The notes below the pieces were generated by a model. That model worked only from the letters and a program-made list of their open reading frames with translations. It searched no databases and was not told where the DNA came from. From Gracilaria domingensis (taxonomy: Eukaryota; Rhodophyta; Florideophyceae; Gracilariales; Gracilariaceae): a DNA stretch of 64,000 bases. Positions 12,354 through 22,901 of the stretch are shown piece after piece (positions within the stretch are counted from its first letter, which is position 1; each line of letters begins with the position of its first letter). The stretch covers positions 46,636-110,635 of the forward strand of contig VCMS01000188.1 of assembly GCA_022539475.1 (NCBI GenBank), read 5' to 3'. Both the position numbers and the translations under genes were made by a program.

Positions 12354-13625
12354 ATGATCGGACACAAAGGTTTGGTTCGCCGCCATTTGCTGCATCGAAG
12401 ACTGCTTCAGAAAGCTGTAAAAATCAGACAATGGAGAACTACAGAACTGCCAGATACTATTCAGGTTCTTTATCTATTGCTTCAAGAATTTCAACGTTCA
12501 AAGAGTCTGCGATCTAGGACACTCATATTTCGCCCACTATTTTCAGTCTCACATCATCTACAATCGCTACCAAATAATTACTTTCAACGTATGTATCGTG
12601 TTTCAAAGCAGCAGTTTGAAACTCTTTGTGAGCTTCTCCGAGAACGATTACATCGCACACAAAGGAATAGTTCACTTTTTGAACATGCACTTCAGGTCGA
12701 AGTCATGCTGTTCATAACCCTTCGACTATTAGCTGGGGCTAGTTATTTAGACGTCAGCTGGCCGTACGGGATTGGAATTTCTACTGTTTATGCGGTCTTT
12801 GAAGAAACTTTGTTAGCGTTCGATGACTGTCTACCGCCAATACGATTTCCACAAACAGAGAGCGAATGCGTGCAAAACGCAAATATGTTTTGTTGGCTGC
12901 GTAACACACCATTACATGGTGTAGTAGCTGCACTAGACGATCTTGCTGTTGAAATTCGAAGACCAAGATCTGACGAAGTTCCTGATGCTCGTAAGTACTT
13001 CAATCGAAAAGGATTTTTTGCGATCTGTGTGCAAGCAGCAGTAAAAGCCGATTATCGATTCTGTTTCGTATCAGCGCGTCACTCAGGAGGGACACACGAC
13101 TCTACTGCGTTTGGAGCTACAAAACTATATGAGTTGCTCACTGGTTCTATTCTACCAGCATGGGCAGCCGTGGTCGCTGACGATGCCTACTCGAACGAGA
13201 AGGCTGTACTGACACCATACCCTGGAGAATCGCTCACACAGCGCGAAGATGCTTTTAATGCGTACTTATCTCTGTGTCGAACAGTAATGGAGCAAGCATT
13301 TGGTATGCTCGTGTGTCGCTTTGGTATATTCTGGTCTGTGTTGCGCTATCCATTGCCAAAGGTAAGTCTTGTAGTAATGGTAGCTTGCAAACTTCACAAC
13401 TTTATTATGGAGAACTGCGATTCTTCACTGTTTGATATGATCCCAATGCATGAGGAAAATCACGTGAGTGGTGAACCTTATGTTCACTTTCAAGATGTGT
13501 TGCATATGGAACAAGAAAGTATGAGAGGGCGAAATCGTAGTCGTGAATCATCTACACTCCGCGATGGGATTGCTGATCAGCTTCAAGCACTTGGCTTAGT
13601 TAGCCGTAGAATTCTGCATGGATAG
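12354..13625 (+). CDS. PIF/Harbinger transposase (DDE_Tnp_4 type), intact
   Basis: A 423-residue frame from the first ATG (the frame is open from 12297). Catalytic Asp pair in ALDDLAVEI (12936-12941), second Asp in GGTHDSTAF (13098-13100), ADDAYS, and Glu in VMEQAFG followed by CRFGIF (13290-13292), the HARBI1-type order. Length is normal for the family. Upstream text (RMYRVSKQQFETLCELL) is the usual helical N-terminal segment. It is the only intact transposase in the window and could act on both Harbingers and related copies. Homologue: the broken copy at 22902-24150. Confidence 0.9.
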   Translation: MIGHKGLVRRHLLHRRLLQKAVKIRQWRTTELPDTIQVLYLLLQEFQRSKSLRSRTLIFRPLFSVSHHLQSLPNNYFQRMYRVSKQQFETLCELLRERLHRTQRNSSLFEHALQVEVMLFITLRLLAGASYLDVSWPYGIGISTVYAVFEETLLAFDDCLPPIRFPQTESECVQNANMFCWLRNTPLHGVVAALDDLAVEIRRPRSDEVPDARKYFNRKGFFAICVQAAVKADYRFCFVSARHSGGTHDSTAFGATKLYELLTGSILPAWAAVVADDAYSNEKAVLTPYPGESLTQREDAFNAYLSLCRTVMEQAFGMLVCRFGIFWSVLRYPLPKVSLVVMVACKLHNFIMENCDSSLFDMIPMHEENHVSGEPYVHFQDVLHMEQESMRGRNRSRESSTLRDGIADQLQALGLVSRRILHG

Positions 13626-13789
13626 AAAGGTTATTGTGTTCTAACAAAGGCTTCTACGAGCGACAGCGTTCTCGCCTCTCGCATCCCCAAATCCGAGTTC
13701 CTCTCTGTCAGCAGTTTCTTGGCGAGAGGTGAGACAGGAGAGGCGGGAGAGTCGGAAGAGGAGCGTTGCTATAGTTATGCACCACCTCG

Positions 13790-14962
13790 ATGTACAGCCC
13801 CGCGGCATGTTCCTGTGCGAAATGCAATCTTGCAACTATCAACGAACCCGATTACATCATCAACGCTGAGAGTTTCAACGCTTGCGGGAATGCATTGCAA
13901 ATCGCTGCATGTCGGAAACGTACAGGAACGGAGCGGCGCAGCACCATGATGATCATTAAACGCAATAAGATGCAGAAGGGCTCTTCCCCATTCCCGGATT
14001 TCAGCGCGAATCAGCATGCTCCCAGTTGCCGCCAGGAAAAACAGTCGCACCAAAACAGCTGCTGCCTTCTTTCAGAACATCGCCATCGAACGCCAACAAA
14101 AGCTCAATCCTCGTCGCCCGACCATCCGCCATTCCTCCGCCCCCGTCGTTCGCGCAGCGCAATGACCGAAACCAACCCGCACGCTAACGCCGATTTCCGC
14201 CAGTTCTTCATCCCCCCAGTGCATGAAAAGGCCGCACCGTCCACTTCAACAGAACTCCATGCCAAACAACCCGCCACAGAGAGCAACGATGTGCAGTTGG
14301 ACACCAAACTATCAAATCTCTTTGACGGCCTTGTGCCAAATGAGTCACCTTCATCTCCTCCGTCTACTCGTCAAATTGAACCGGTTCTCGCAAACGACTC
14401 TGACGTTGAGTTGGATGCCGAGCTTTCAAAGGTCTTCGACAAACCGGCTGTGACGGAGGTATCGCCCTCCCCGCCACCGTCCGTCGTGCCGCAGCAAAAC
14501 CGCTCTGTAGCACATGCGCTTCGAGCAAACTCGAAACGACTTTCGCTCTCCGCTGCGTACAAAAGCAAGGGCGCTGGCGCCCTGCTTTTCGCTTCGTCAG
14601 TAGCGCCCGTGACGACGAAGGCGAAGCCCAAGCCGATCAATTCCGGAGAAACGGAGCCTGCCACCGAGGATACCACCAACGCAACGAGCGAGGGTGATAA
14701 AGAGGTTCGAAAGCCGCTCAATGACGGACACAAGTCAGAAGACGTCGCGCCTGCGTCTGCGAGGGAGCTGATGAAGAGGCGCCTGGCGGCGAGGAATAGC
14801 GCGTCCAGGAAACGGCATGCTCCATCAAACTCCTCGTTGATGAACGCATCAAATAACGCGTCGCTCCCAAAGCCTTCAGAAGGACAATTCCCGTATCATG
14901 ACAAAGACAAGACCGGCAGTTCGCTGAAATATGCCCGATTCGGCGACGCACAGCCGCGCTGA
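13790..14962 (+). CDS. Disordered Ser/Pro-rich protein, unidentified, in Harbinger B cargo
   Basis: A 390-residue open frame without stops, rich in Ser, Pro, Thr, Asn and Ala, with two similar acidic segments (VQLDTKLSNLFDGL and VELDAELSKVFDKP) and a basic LMKRRLAARNSASRKR stretch near the C-terminus. The repeated (V/D)xLDxxLSxxFD pattern argues for real coding origin. The first 100 or so residues look unlike the rest, so the true start may be an internal ATG (for example 14161). I do not recognise the family; no membrane segment or signal peptide is evident. It sits just after the transposase in the cargo region and may be a captured host gene. Confidence 0.5.
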   Translation: MYSPAACSCAKCNLATINEPDYIINAESFNACGNALQIAACRKRTGTERRSTMMIIKRNKMQKGSSPFPDFSANQHAPSCRQEKQSHQNSCCLLSEHRHRTPTKAQSSSPDHPPFLRPRRSRSAMTETNPHANADFRQFFIPPVHEKAAPSTSTELHAKQPATESNDVQLDTKLSNLFDGLVPNESPSSPPSTRQIEPVLANDSDVELDAELSKVFDKPAVTEVSPSPPPSVVPQQNRSVAHALRANSKRLSLSAAYKSKGAGALLFASSVAPVTTKAKPKPINSGETEPATEDTTNATSEGDKEVRKPLNDGHKSEDVAPASARELMKRRLAARNSASRKRHAPSNSSLMNASNNASLPKPSEGQFPYHDKDKTGSSLKYARFGDAQPR

Positions 14963-17187
14963 CGCACAGTACACGACAAAGATTATCAGCGCGGAAGGGC
15001 AACAAGTATGAACAGAAGGATGAGAAGCGGCTGCGCCGCCTCAAGGGCAGTGGACAAGCCCGTTTGGCACAGCCAGCACAGAGTAAACAGCCGCACCAAG
15101 TGACAATCGGGCGTAGAACACAGTATACGAACGCAGTGCGCACACTTGAGCACCTGGGCTTCACTTTGGATGAGCAATGTTCCTTGTGGCTCCGAGCGAC
15201 GAGGTGCAGACCGTCGGGTACGGCCCACTGTTGAAGCGGGCGCTCACGCACGTGGCCGCCGAAGAACGGACTGCGGCGCAGAGCGCCGCTGCAGACGAGG
15301 CGCGCACGGCGCTGATGGAACTGTGCGACGAATACGAGGGCGAAGGCGGCGGATAGAAGAGCGGCACGCGAACACGCCCGCAAAAAACGTACAACACGTG
15401 CTGCATACAACCGTAAAGGCGCTCGATACCGAAGGTATATCAACGCAGCTGTACATCGATGCACAACAAACCGATGTAGTTGCAACAACGATGGCGCCTC
15501 CGCGGCGATGAGCAAAGGACGCGGGCTCAGCGCGACACTACCTGCGGCTGCCCGAATGGCGCCTTCCATGACCTGAAGCGCCCCAACTAAAAGCGCGGCG
15601 TCAGTCCCGACCCGCGTAGCTAGCCGCTCCGCGCCTCGTTCACGCTGGTGAACCGGCCCGCGTCCAGCAGCTGCTCGACGCCCTCCGCGTTCATCGTCGC
15701 TGCGCTGTTGGTGGTAGCCGCAGACGCCCTCTTGACCGAGATGTGCAAGCAACTCTGTCTTTTGGCCCCGCACGTCATAACCACCGCATGCACGCCAAAC
15801 CCTTCCAAGACCATCATCCCGTTCTCCGATCGGTGCCCGACTCTTGCAGTCGGCGACAGGCCATGGCGGCTGTGACCGCAATCTCCGCGGGCGTGGTGCG
15901 CTGAAAGCGCACAATATGACGATTCTGGTCGAACAAATGGTGGTGTGAAACGCCTTGCAACTGCTCTGCATGCGTACAGCACGCCACTGCCCGTGCTTCA
16001 ACTCGGCGGAGCTCCATTCGTCAACCCTCGATTGAAGCACGCTTTTTTGTGAACAGTAACGTGTGTGTTTTCGACATGCAAGGAATCCAGCCCAAGGTTG
16101 TTGACAAACGGCGTCAACGAGCGCTTTGAATCAGGTAACGTTAACAGATTCGTTTCGTTGCCCGGTGTCAGAAGAAAGGGCGACTGTCTGAGTCCGTCGC
16201 TGATCAAGTCGCGCGCGCACCGATCTCGGCCGATGAATAGACCAGAGGCGGCCGATCAGCCGCAGCTCTTGTTGAGGGTAATCACGATCGCTTTCCAAGC
16301 GCCCATGTCGATGGTCACATGCGCCGCAGCGCTTCCCGAACGGTGACAGGTATAGGGCAGCCGCAACTTTTTGTCGCCCTGCTCGAAGGTGCCGTTTGAT
16401 GACAGGCCGCGCGTGCTGATGGACAGCACTTTGTCGGAGCTCTTCACGCTTGGATTGGCGTATTGAAGGGCTGTGGCCTTCTGGTTGACGCGCACGATCA
16501 GCGTGGTCACCGCAGATGATGCGGACACGAGCATTGCGTACCACATGTCACCAGGTGAAGGAAAGAAGGCCGTACGTCACTGGCGTATCGCTTTATCACT
16601 GTGGTGTGTATCAAGTACTTATCCGTAGGACGTACAGAAACATGATAAACCTGGTTTCATTCTCGCGCTTTATCGCGCGCACATCGAAATAACAGCGTGA
16701 ACCAAACGCGCCCATGTGGGTGTGCAAACGCGTTGAAAACGGCATGCGCTTGCGGCGAGCCTGTAGAAAGCGTCTGAGACTTCAGTCGATACTCTGCCTG
16801 GCGCGCACGGTAAAACAGGTGGAGGAAGGACACTTGATCGTGGTGGGTTGGGAACATGGTGAACATTGGGGCGAGGCGGCAAACACACACGCGACTGTGG
16901 TAACGGCGGCGGTGCTGGCGATCGGATGGCGGGCGCAACGCACGGGAATGAAGAGAGATATTTTTACGACATGGTGAGCTGGATGTAGCGCGCGCCCAAT
17001 GGGCGACGCCCATGTTGTTTTTGTGAATACAGTACTGCACAGGTGTCACACGCCCAGCCACTAGTGGCTCAGCGTGTGACAGTGCACTGCAATGAAGAGC
17101 TGAAACGGCCGCCGGCGCCGATCCGCGGACGCCCACACTCAGCGCTTCTTCGACATATCGCTCGACGGATCCTCCGCGCTCATTTCA
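14963..17187. other. Harbinger B cargo: mixed decayed gene fragments
   Basis: No intact gene. Coding-like remnants include a plus frame near 15180-15355 (APSDEVQTVGYGPLLKR...), a minus frame at 15620-15900 (HRSENGMMVLEGFGVHAVV), and a minus frame at 16256-16546 ending in LRLPYTCHRSG with paired Cys residues. None was recognised. Opposite orientations and abrupt frame ends suggest several source genes. Confidence 0.4.
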
Positions 17188-17880
17188 TTGCTTGGGAGTT
17201 GCAGCGTGATGAGCTACGTTGCCGCTTTTCTCCCTGCGCTGCAGATTTCCCACAAGGCGCCAGCCGCAAGGCGACGAACACGGATTGAGCCAAGCGCCAG
17301 CACGGCGCCTCGCACGCTGTCCGTCGACACGCCACAGCCCACTCCGCGCCCAAGGTGGTTCCGCGTGCCCGTGCCAGACACGTACGCGCCGCACTCGCAG
17401 CACGAAGAGCTGAAGAGTTCGCTTCGATCGCCGGGCGTGCACACAGTGTGTGAGGAGGCGGCTTGCCCCAACATTGGGGAGTGCTAAAACGGTGGCACGG
17501 CAACTATCATGGTGCTGGGCGACACCTGCACGCGCGTGTGCCGGTTTTGGGCGTTGAACACGGCGGCACAGCCGGCGCCTCTCGATGAAGATGAGCTTCT
17601 TAATGTGGCGGCGGAGATTGCGCAATGGGGAATCAGGTACGTGGTGCTGACGAGGGTGGAGCGCGACGATGGCTGATGGGATTGCGGCTCATTTCGCAAA
17701 GACTGTGCAATACATCATGCTAGCCCAACCAGAGCTTCCGGTGGAGTGTCTGGTGGGCGACTTTCATGGAGACGAAAGCGCGGTGCGTTCGCCGGCGGAG
17801 TGCGGCTTGGACGTTCTCGCGCACAATGTGGAGACGGTGCGACGGCTGTAGCCGCACGTGAGGGACAGGCGGGCCAAGTA
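17188..17880 (+). pseudogene. LIAS-like: Lipoyl synthase fragment (captured, dead)
   Basis: Lipoyl synthases are radical-SAM enzymes that insert sulfur into octanoyl groups. The frame shows [10 protein letters not shown], then [15 protein letters not shown] (first Fe-S cluster Cys set), a TAA where Trp is normal (17486-17488), [11 protein letters not shown] and CTRVCRFW. In the radical-SAM triad CxxxCxxC the third Cys is Trp here, so the cluster could not form. A frame break near 17670 leads to AAHFAKTVQYI and LDVLAHNVETVRRL. The C-terminal third is absent after about 17880. No intact copy is in the window. Its place between transposase and accessory ORF marks it as transposon cargo. Confidence 0.85.
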
Positions 17881-18285
17881 GGAGCAGAGCCCGATCTCAT
17901 TACTGTCGCCGCCGCCCTCGCATTAGATGCACGCCGACGCAACCGCAGGCGATTCGTCTTTCGGCCACGCCCACATCGCCGCATCGCGTTGCTTGAAACT
18001 TTGAAACAGTACGCATTCTGGGCCTCCACCACCGCCCTCCAGCCGCATGTCCTCATCGCTCTCGTTGAATCCTTCCACCTGCGCCTACCACATCTCTCTG
18101 CGCATCGCACCGGCGAGCTTTCTGCTCATGTCACCTTTAATTGCTCCCCGATCGCATTCACACCAACTGCTGCGTCCACCTCTGCCGCCGATGTCGCGAA
18201 CGTCATCGCTGCCTCGCGCAGACGCTGCATAATGGAGGGAAAAGCCACATCCTAGCGCTCAACGACGGGAAACTGGATACTTTAG
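17881..18285 (-). other. Harbinger B cargo, unidentified coding remnant
   Basis: GC-rich. On the minus strand a frame with two stops reads KLAGAMRREMW then VEGFNESDEDM and ECVLFQSFKQRDAAM, which looks coding-derived. Family not recognised. Confidence 0.3.
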
Positions 18286-19525
18286 TCATATGAGCGATGA
18301 TCGAGGTCTCTCGGCAAGACTTTCAATAGAGCGCTGAAGCGTTCTACGAATTGCATCCTTCTCCTTCTCGTCAATTGCCCTCTCCATTAAAGACTTTGCC
18401 TTCTCAATAACGCTCATCGCCTCATTGTTCCAACGCTCCCTAGCATGTAGCGCTTCGTACAACATCTTGTCTCGCTCTGCCGCCTCCAATTCCTTCGCGA
18501 CAAGCTTGTCTTGCGGCTGCAGAGCCGAAACAATATCTTCAATTCCTGCTGAGTGCTCCGCAGACGCAGTTCTTCTTTTTTTACGCATGCGCTCATGAAT
18601 TACAGTCGACGTAGAGAGCTGCGGACGCAGACCTTCTCCGATACCCTCTTCTCTCGGTGCCTCTACACTTGGAGCTCTCGTTGCAAGAGGTTCCAATACT
18701 GGATGTTGCTCTAAAAAGCAGTGGGCGTACATTATATATGTTTGACCTGCTGCGTAATACACAAATCGTTCTGGACCTCCCTCTCCGGAGCTCTCAAACT
18801 TAGCTTGGCATGTACCATAAAAGCTTTTAAACTCGCCGAACTTTCTTTTTAGCACACCTCCGTCTCGATGATGCAACTTCACTGAAAGATTGATTGACTC
18901 AATGTCACTCAACGTCACTTCTCCACAAAACGTTCTAATTGGTCGCGGTTTAAACTCAATGTCATTGAATAGCGGTGCAATATGTTCGCTCCAAAGATCT
19001 ACTGTTTCTGCATCTAGCTCTTCTCTTGTTAGAGTTCGCTTCAGCTTTTGAGTGGTCGACGTCATTCGTGTATCACCGAGCACGTGCAGAAGACGAAAAT
19101 ACTCATTGGCTTCGAACGCCGGCCGCCTCCCGTCAATTAGATGTTCATTGCTCGATCGGGTCTCCGGTTGACCAACTTCTACTTCTCCATCCCTGAAAAC
19201 GGGCTTATCGCCATTTACCCAATTCACAATCTCCGTCCGTGCGGCATTCCTACTGACTCGGACAGTAGCAGAATTCAGGTGCATCAATCTGTAGTATTTT
19301 GGATTACTACCGTCGTATGAACCATCAACAAGATTGCAGAGAGTAGCCAGACCTATTTTTCTCTGAACCATTTTTGTACCAATAACGACACGCTTCGTTG
19401 ATAGCTTGGCATTCTGTGCTCCGATTAAATGGAGCTCTTTTAAGGCCTGCTTTCAATTGGCGGTGTGAAACTTGTGGGTTTGTAGAAGCTCAATGGCTTC
19501 TCTCAGAGTGTTTGGCACTGTATCA
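18286..19525 (-). pseudogene. Harbinger second-gene (accessory ORF), copy B, one stop
   Basis: A 361-residue open frame (19371 to 18286) extends upstream in the same frame through one TGA (19453-19455) to about 19525, where homology to copy A (450-1721) also begins. Conserved blocks: LREAIELLQ, DGRRPAF, SEHIAPLFNDI, VLKRKF, YIMYAHCFLEQ. The C-terminus is charged and predicted helical (EALHARERWNNEAMSVIEKAKSLMERAIDEK region). It faces the transposase and starts about 350 bp inside the right TIR. Presumed to be the second protein needed for transposition; no known DNA-binding motif was seen. Confidence 0.75.
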
Positions 19526-19860
19526 GGGAGATTTTATGGCGTTACGAGTAATGTCTCGGAGCGTTGCAACCTAGGGCTCGGTTCTTGGCTGTGCTAGGCA
19601 CTAGATGCGCTGTTTATCTCGACCTGAGATGTGCTCATGCTGCTCGGTTCTGGAACTTGAACTTCTGCACCAGCAGAAGAAGACAAATGTTTTCAGTTGC
19701 AGAGAGAATGCTTGGGTGTTGTTGTTGTCCGTTCCCGTCTGGAGAAAAGCGGAAACTCCAGACGGAAACGAACAAACTTTATTTGTTGAACAGCATGACC
19801 ACAACGTGTTAAGATGTGATTGGTTTTCGGTTGGTTTCGCTTTTCTGTACCGCAATCTCA

Positions 19861-19879
19861 TCAACTCGTAGAACGCCCC
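19861..19879 (-). repeat. Right TIR of Harbinger B
   Basis: Reverse complement GGGGCGTTCTACGAGTTGA, pairing with 12155-12173. TSD TTA at 19880-19882. Confidence 0.85.
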
Positions 19880-19882
19880 TTA

Positions 19883-20658
19883 GATTTGTTCCAACAAAGT
19901 GGAGCTTCATGACGAGGTTTGGTGTTCCGCTCGCCGTCTGATGCTTCATGTTTGCGCTTGGTAATTTGCACGTTGATTGGGAGAATAGTATCGTGCAAGC
20001 GATCTTTGTTAGTGCGAGATACATACTCAAACTTTCTCGCTTCTTTGGCCAGACGGCGAATGAAAGCTCCAAAGTCTTTCTTATGTAATCCGGAGTGTGA
20101 TGCAATCAAGAGAATTTCCTCCATGTGGTCTTGAAATTTGCGGCGTTGAACACGTTCTCTGATGTGTTTAATGGCAACTTCAGGATTCTTGGCAGTTGCC
20201 TCTGCATAGCCTTGATCTCGCAGTGCATTTCTGTACTGTACGATTAAATCGAATACCCGTCCTTCGGGGTCATGAATAGACATATCCATTTTTACATCTT
20301 TGACAATGCGTTCCCACAGGTTAACTCGTATCTCATCCTGATCAAACTTAGATCTCTTTCGTAGACCTTCCTTGATTTGCTCATCTGTCACGGAATCGAT
20401 GTTGTCGGCCTTGACAAATCCAGCTTCGATCATAGTTTCTAGAACACTTTCTGTCACACTGGTTTTCCAAGAGGCTGGGTTGATCTTCAGACCTTCTTTC
20501 TTCTTCTCGATTATTTGCTCTTCATATTTCTTGCGTTTACGCAGAAATTGAGCAGTAGAGGCGATGTCAATTTTCTCGAGCAATGGAGCCTCAATGCCAA
20601 CTACCGTTGTCTGTTGGACACATGCGTCAGCATCAGTTTGATCGTTATCTTGCGTCAT
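19883..20658 (-). pseudogene. Gypsy-1 gag, 5' part
   Basis: Starts at ATG 20656-20658, 40 bases inside the 5' LTR. It encodes about 259 residues with a charged helical segment (LRKRKKYEEQIIEKKK) and a capsid-like core, then PLCWNKSK where Harbinger B interrupts the zinc-knuckle region. The frame continues at 12154 when the insert and one TTA are removed. No internal stop is seen before the insertion. Confidence 0.8.
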
Positions 20659-20697
20659 TGCGCTACTGTTGAAATCGTGTTTACAAAAAGTTATAAC

Positions 20698-20916
20698 TAT
20701 GCAGATTTCAGGTTCAAAGCGACAAAGAACACAATATAAAGTCAACGATCCGATGCTTGGATCCTGGAAGTTTTTCCTTTCATTCTCTGCATCGTTTTTA
20801 TTTCTCAAGCAGTAAACTGGCTCCTATTTCAAACGGAGCCAGTGTCAGACACTGCCAGCGAGATGCGCCGTGTTTCAAAGAGCATCTTCAGCCTCATCAA
20901 GTGAGCTACTGCTACA
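20698..20916 (-). repeat. 5' LTR of gypsy-1
   Basis: Direct copy of 2676-2894 with 6 differences. TSD GTGGC follows at 20917-20921. No convincing primer-binding site beginning TGG lies next to its inner edge (coding-strand GTTATAACTTTTTG). Confidence 0.85.
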
Positions 20917-20921
20917 GTGGC

Positions 20922-21416
20922 GTCGTGTTGGCTGACGAGCGTGCCAGGGGGTTTGCTCGCGTGCCCATCTTGCTGCGCGCCGACGTGGGCGATAACATTT
21001 TCAACCTGGGCTTACAAGAGGTGAGCGAGGAACAGCCGCATATTTACGTCCCCGTGGGTATTACGCGACGCTCGGGTTCAGAGAAGGGGCTGGGCTATTA
21101 TCACCAACACCTGTCTGTAGAGTTTGCAGAAGAATATGTTCATGCGGAACTTGCTTTTGTCACAGACGCACCGTGTTGAAGTTGGCACTTCGTTGATGAT
21201 TGGGCTGCACACCAAGCGAAAGCAGGCCGTTCCCAACTGCGTTATGCCGCATAAACAAAAGAGCAGTAACCAAGCGTCTGCTGCGGTGTTTAACAAGAAG
21301 GTGTTGAAGCTTGCCGTGCTTCCGATGCAGCAAATGAAAGAGCGCGCGAGGTTGAGCGCGCTCGAGCGTTGCGATGCCGAATTGACGTCATTTATGAGGG
21401 CAACGCGTGGTTGATA
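20922..21416 (+). pseudogene. Harbinger A cargo: unidentified coding fragment
   Basis: The frame open since 2604 resumes here after gypsy-1 and runs to a stop at about 21179 (reads VVLADERARGFARVPILL, then VGITRRSGSEKG). Another frame, 21124-21414, stays open (HKQKSSNQASAAVFNKK; MKERARLSALERCD). Composition is coding-like but the family is not recognised. Confidence 0.45.
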
Positions 21417-21545
21417 GCGCTGTCAGACGCCTGACTACGAGCGAAACATCAAATCCAACTGCGACAGTTGCAGACGGGCAGGATGTCACCCCGACTTTCG
21501 CGTTGCTTCACACCACGTCTGATCCGCGATTGAGACCCATATGAC

Positions 21546-22780
21546 ACGTTGTCTCCGAGATGGCAAAGCCCTTCATCATCTTCTCGGCCAGCATGCCGAC
21601 CATCAAGTCCACATTCTCGATACTGTCCTCCCCCTATACCTCCACCATGGCATTACATGCATCTTCATTGTCGCCGCGCAAATCCTTGATGCTCTTGAAG
21701 GCCTTCATGTGTAACGCAAGTCTAAAGTCGTTGTTTGTAGCAGCAGAAGCAACGCTCACGGTCGCGATACAAGTCCAGCGCAGCAAGATCGACGAGGTCC
21801 AGCTTCTGGCGCCCATATTCGTTAGTCCGTGGCAGCTGGCATAGGTCCTTGGGATAGTTGAACAGTTCGAGGTTGCCGCAGGAATAGCGCAACACGGCCT
21901 CGCAATATTTTTCGGGCTGGCCTTCCTTGTTCAACTTCTCGTCACCGGGTAGACCGATAAGGTCGCTGAGCGGCACAAAGCGAGAGTCGATCGGCAGGCG
22001 GTCGAGTAGAAGCGGGTGCAGTCGGTAAACGGAGACGAACTCCACGATGAGGCAATATGGCACTCCATGGTTCTCGGTGTCCTGCGCGACAACGCTGAAC
22101 AGACCTGTCGGGCCTTTGCTGAACGGCAGACCAAGAGCTCGAGGGAGTTCGAACCAATTTGAATTCCTGTAGCGGATAGACGCAGGTATCGGAGGCGAAC
22201 TCAACATGTGAGTATCGCTAGCAAACCAACGCGAAGATAGATGCGCAAGAGGATGGAGATGGCGTTACATTCAATACTTACATTCCAACCTCAAGAGTGT
22301 CCGTCTTGAGGAGCTCAACGGTCCAATCGATGGTATGAATCTTGGCGGTAATCGTGGAAACAGCCAAGTGCGCCAAATTGAACAACGTCTCATCTTCTTC
22401 CTTCGGCTCCGGATGTGCTCCTGCAATGGGGTCGGCGATAGCATTATGCTTCCTCAAGGAGATCTCCTGCAGCAGTGACACGACGACCCAGCTTTTCTTC
22501 GAGTCTCTGACAAGGTTCGTTCCGTTATCAGCTTTGGGGAGTGCGCCCTCGATGGTGCCTTGATGGAGCTTGCCGCTGCGCCCTGTACGGGCGCGAGAGA
22601 CAGCGACATCATTCTGGCCGTACAAGAAGCTGGCCTCCCACCAGTGTGTGTGGAAGTCGTCGAAGAAGCCGTCGCCACGACGCTTGGTTACGGAATGCAG
22701 CGAGCAGACACTGCGGCCAGCCGCTGGGAAGCTCAACGGTTTCGTCACTGTCATGGTGCCCCAACCAATCATGTGACTTC
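21546..22780 (-). pseudogene. Animal-type haem peroxidase / fatty-acid dioxygenase-like fragment
   Basis: Minus-strand exons match the An_peroxidase family (prostaglandin synthase, alpha-dioxygenase relatives). From 22772: FFDDFHTHWWEASFLYGQND, LLQEISLRKHNAIAD (LREHN block with Glu changed to Lys), ITAKIHTIDWTVELL. A probable intron lies about 22277-22207 (GTAAGT donor, TACTCAC branch-like motif). Then FVSVYRLHPLLLD, GNLELFNYPK, DLVDLAALDLYRDRER. A frameshift near 21745 precedes ALHMKAFKSIKDL and a stop at about 21634. The N-terminal half of the family domain is missing. It is bounded by the Harbinger A transposase, so it is read as captured cargo that kept an intron. Confidence 0.8.
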
Positions 22781-22901
22781 GTAGTGCATACAGAAGGCCG
22801 AGAGAAATAGAAAGGTGTTGAGGTTAGTGGACTGGTGCCCTGTATAGGTTGACATTCTGCATCACCGTGCGGCGCGCCAGAAGTGACAAGGCGCAAACAG
22901 A

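Larger units (their letters stand above)
12155..19879 (+). mobile_element. Harbinger B, PIF/Harbinger transposon with captured host sequence
   Basis: The left end GGGCCGTTCTAGGAGTTGA matches the reverse complement of the right end GGGGCGTTCTACGAGTTGA at 17 of 19 positions. TSD TTA lies at 12152-12154 and 19880-19882. The transposase is intact and reads rightward from the left end; the accessory ORF reads leftward from the right end with one stop. The 4.6 kb between them (13626-18285) is GC-rich and filled with broken pieces of unrelated genes, including lipoyl synthase. This resembles gene-fragment transduplication known for Pack-MULEs and Harbingers; capture is inferred. Confidence 0.88.
2676..20916 (-). 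mobile_element. Gypsy-1, Ty3/gypsy LTR retrotransposon with chromodomain
   Basis: Two direct 219-bp LTRs (2676-2894 and 20698-20916) differ at 6 sites by eye. The flanks carry a 5-bp duplication GTGGC (2671-2675 and 20917-20921). Gene order on the minus strand is gag (20658 leftward), protease, reverse transcriptase, RNase H, integrase, chromodomain (to 8251), the Ty3/gypsy order. Two later elements sit inside: a MULE at the 3' LTR boundary and Harbinger B inside the gag zinc-knuckle region. Removing Harbinger B and one TSD copy rejoins gag in frame. LTR ends are not perfectly canonical (TG...TA on the coding strand), so boundaries could shift by 1-4 bases. Confidence 0.88.

Noticed and set aside
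14718-16040. 440-codon minus-strand frame in Harbinger B cargo
   Set aside because: GC-driven open frame crossing several unrelated remnants; Arg/Ser/Ala-rich with no domain.
22826-22850. GTGCCCTGTATAGGTTGA as a Harbinger A left terminus
   Set aside because: Weak match and no TWA duplication; the true left terminus with TSD is at 119.
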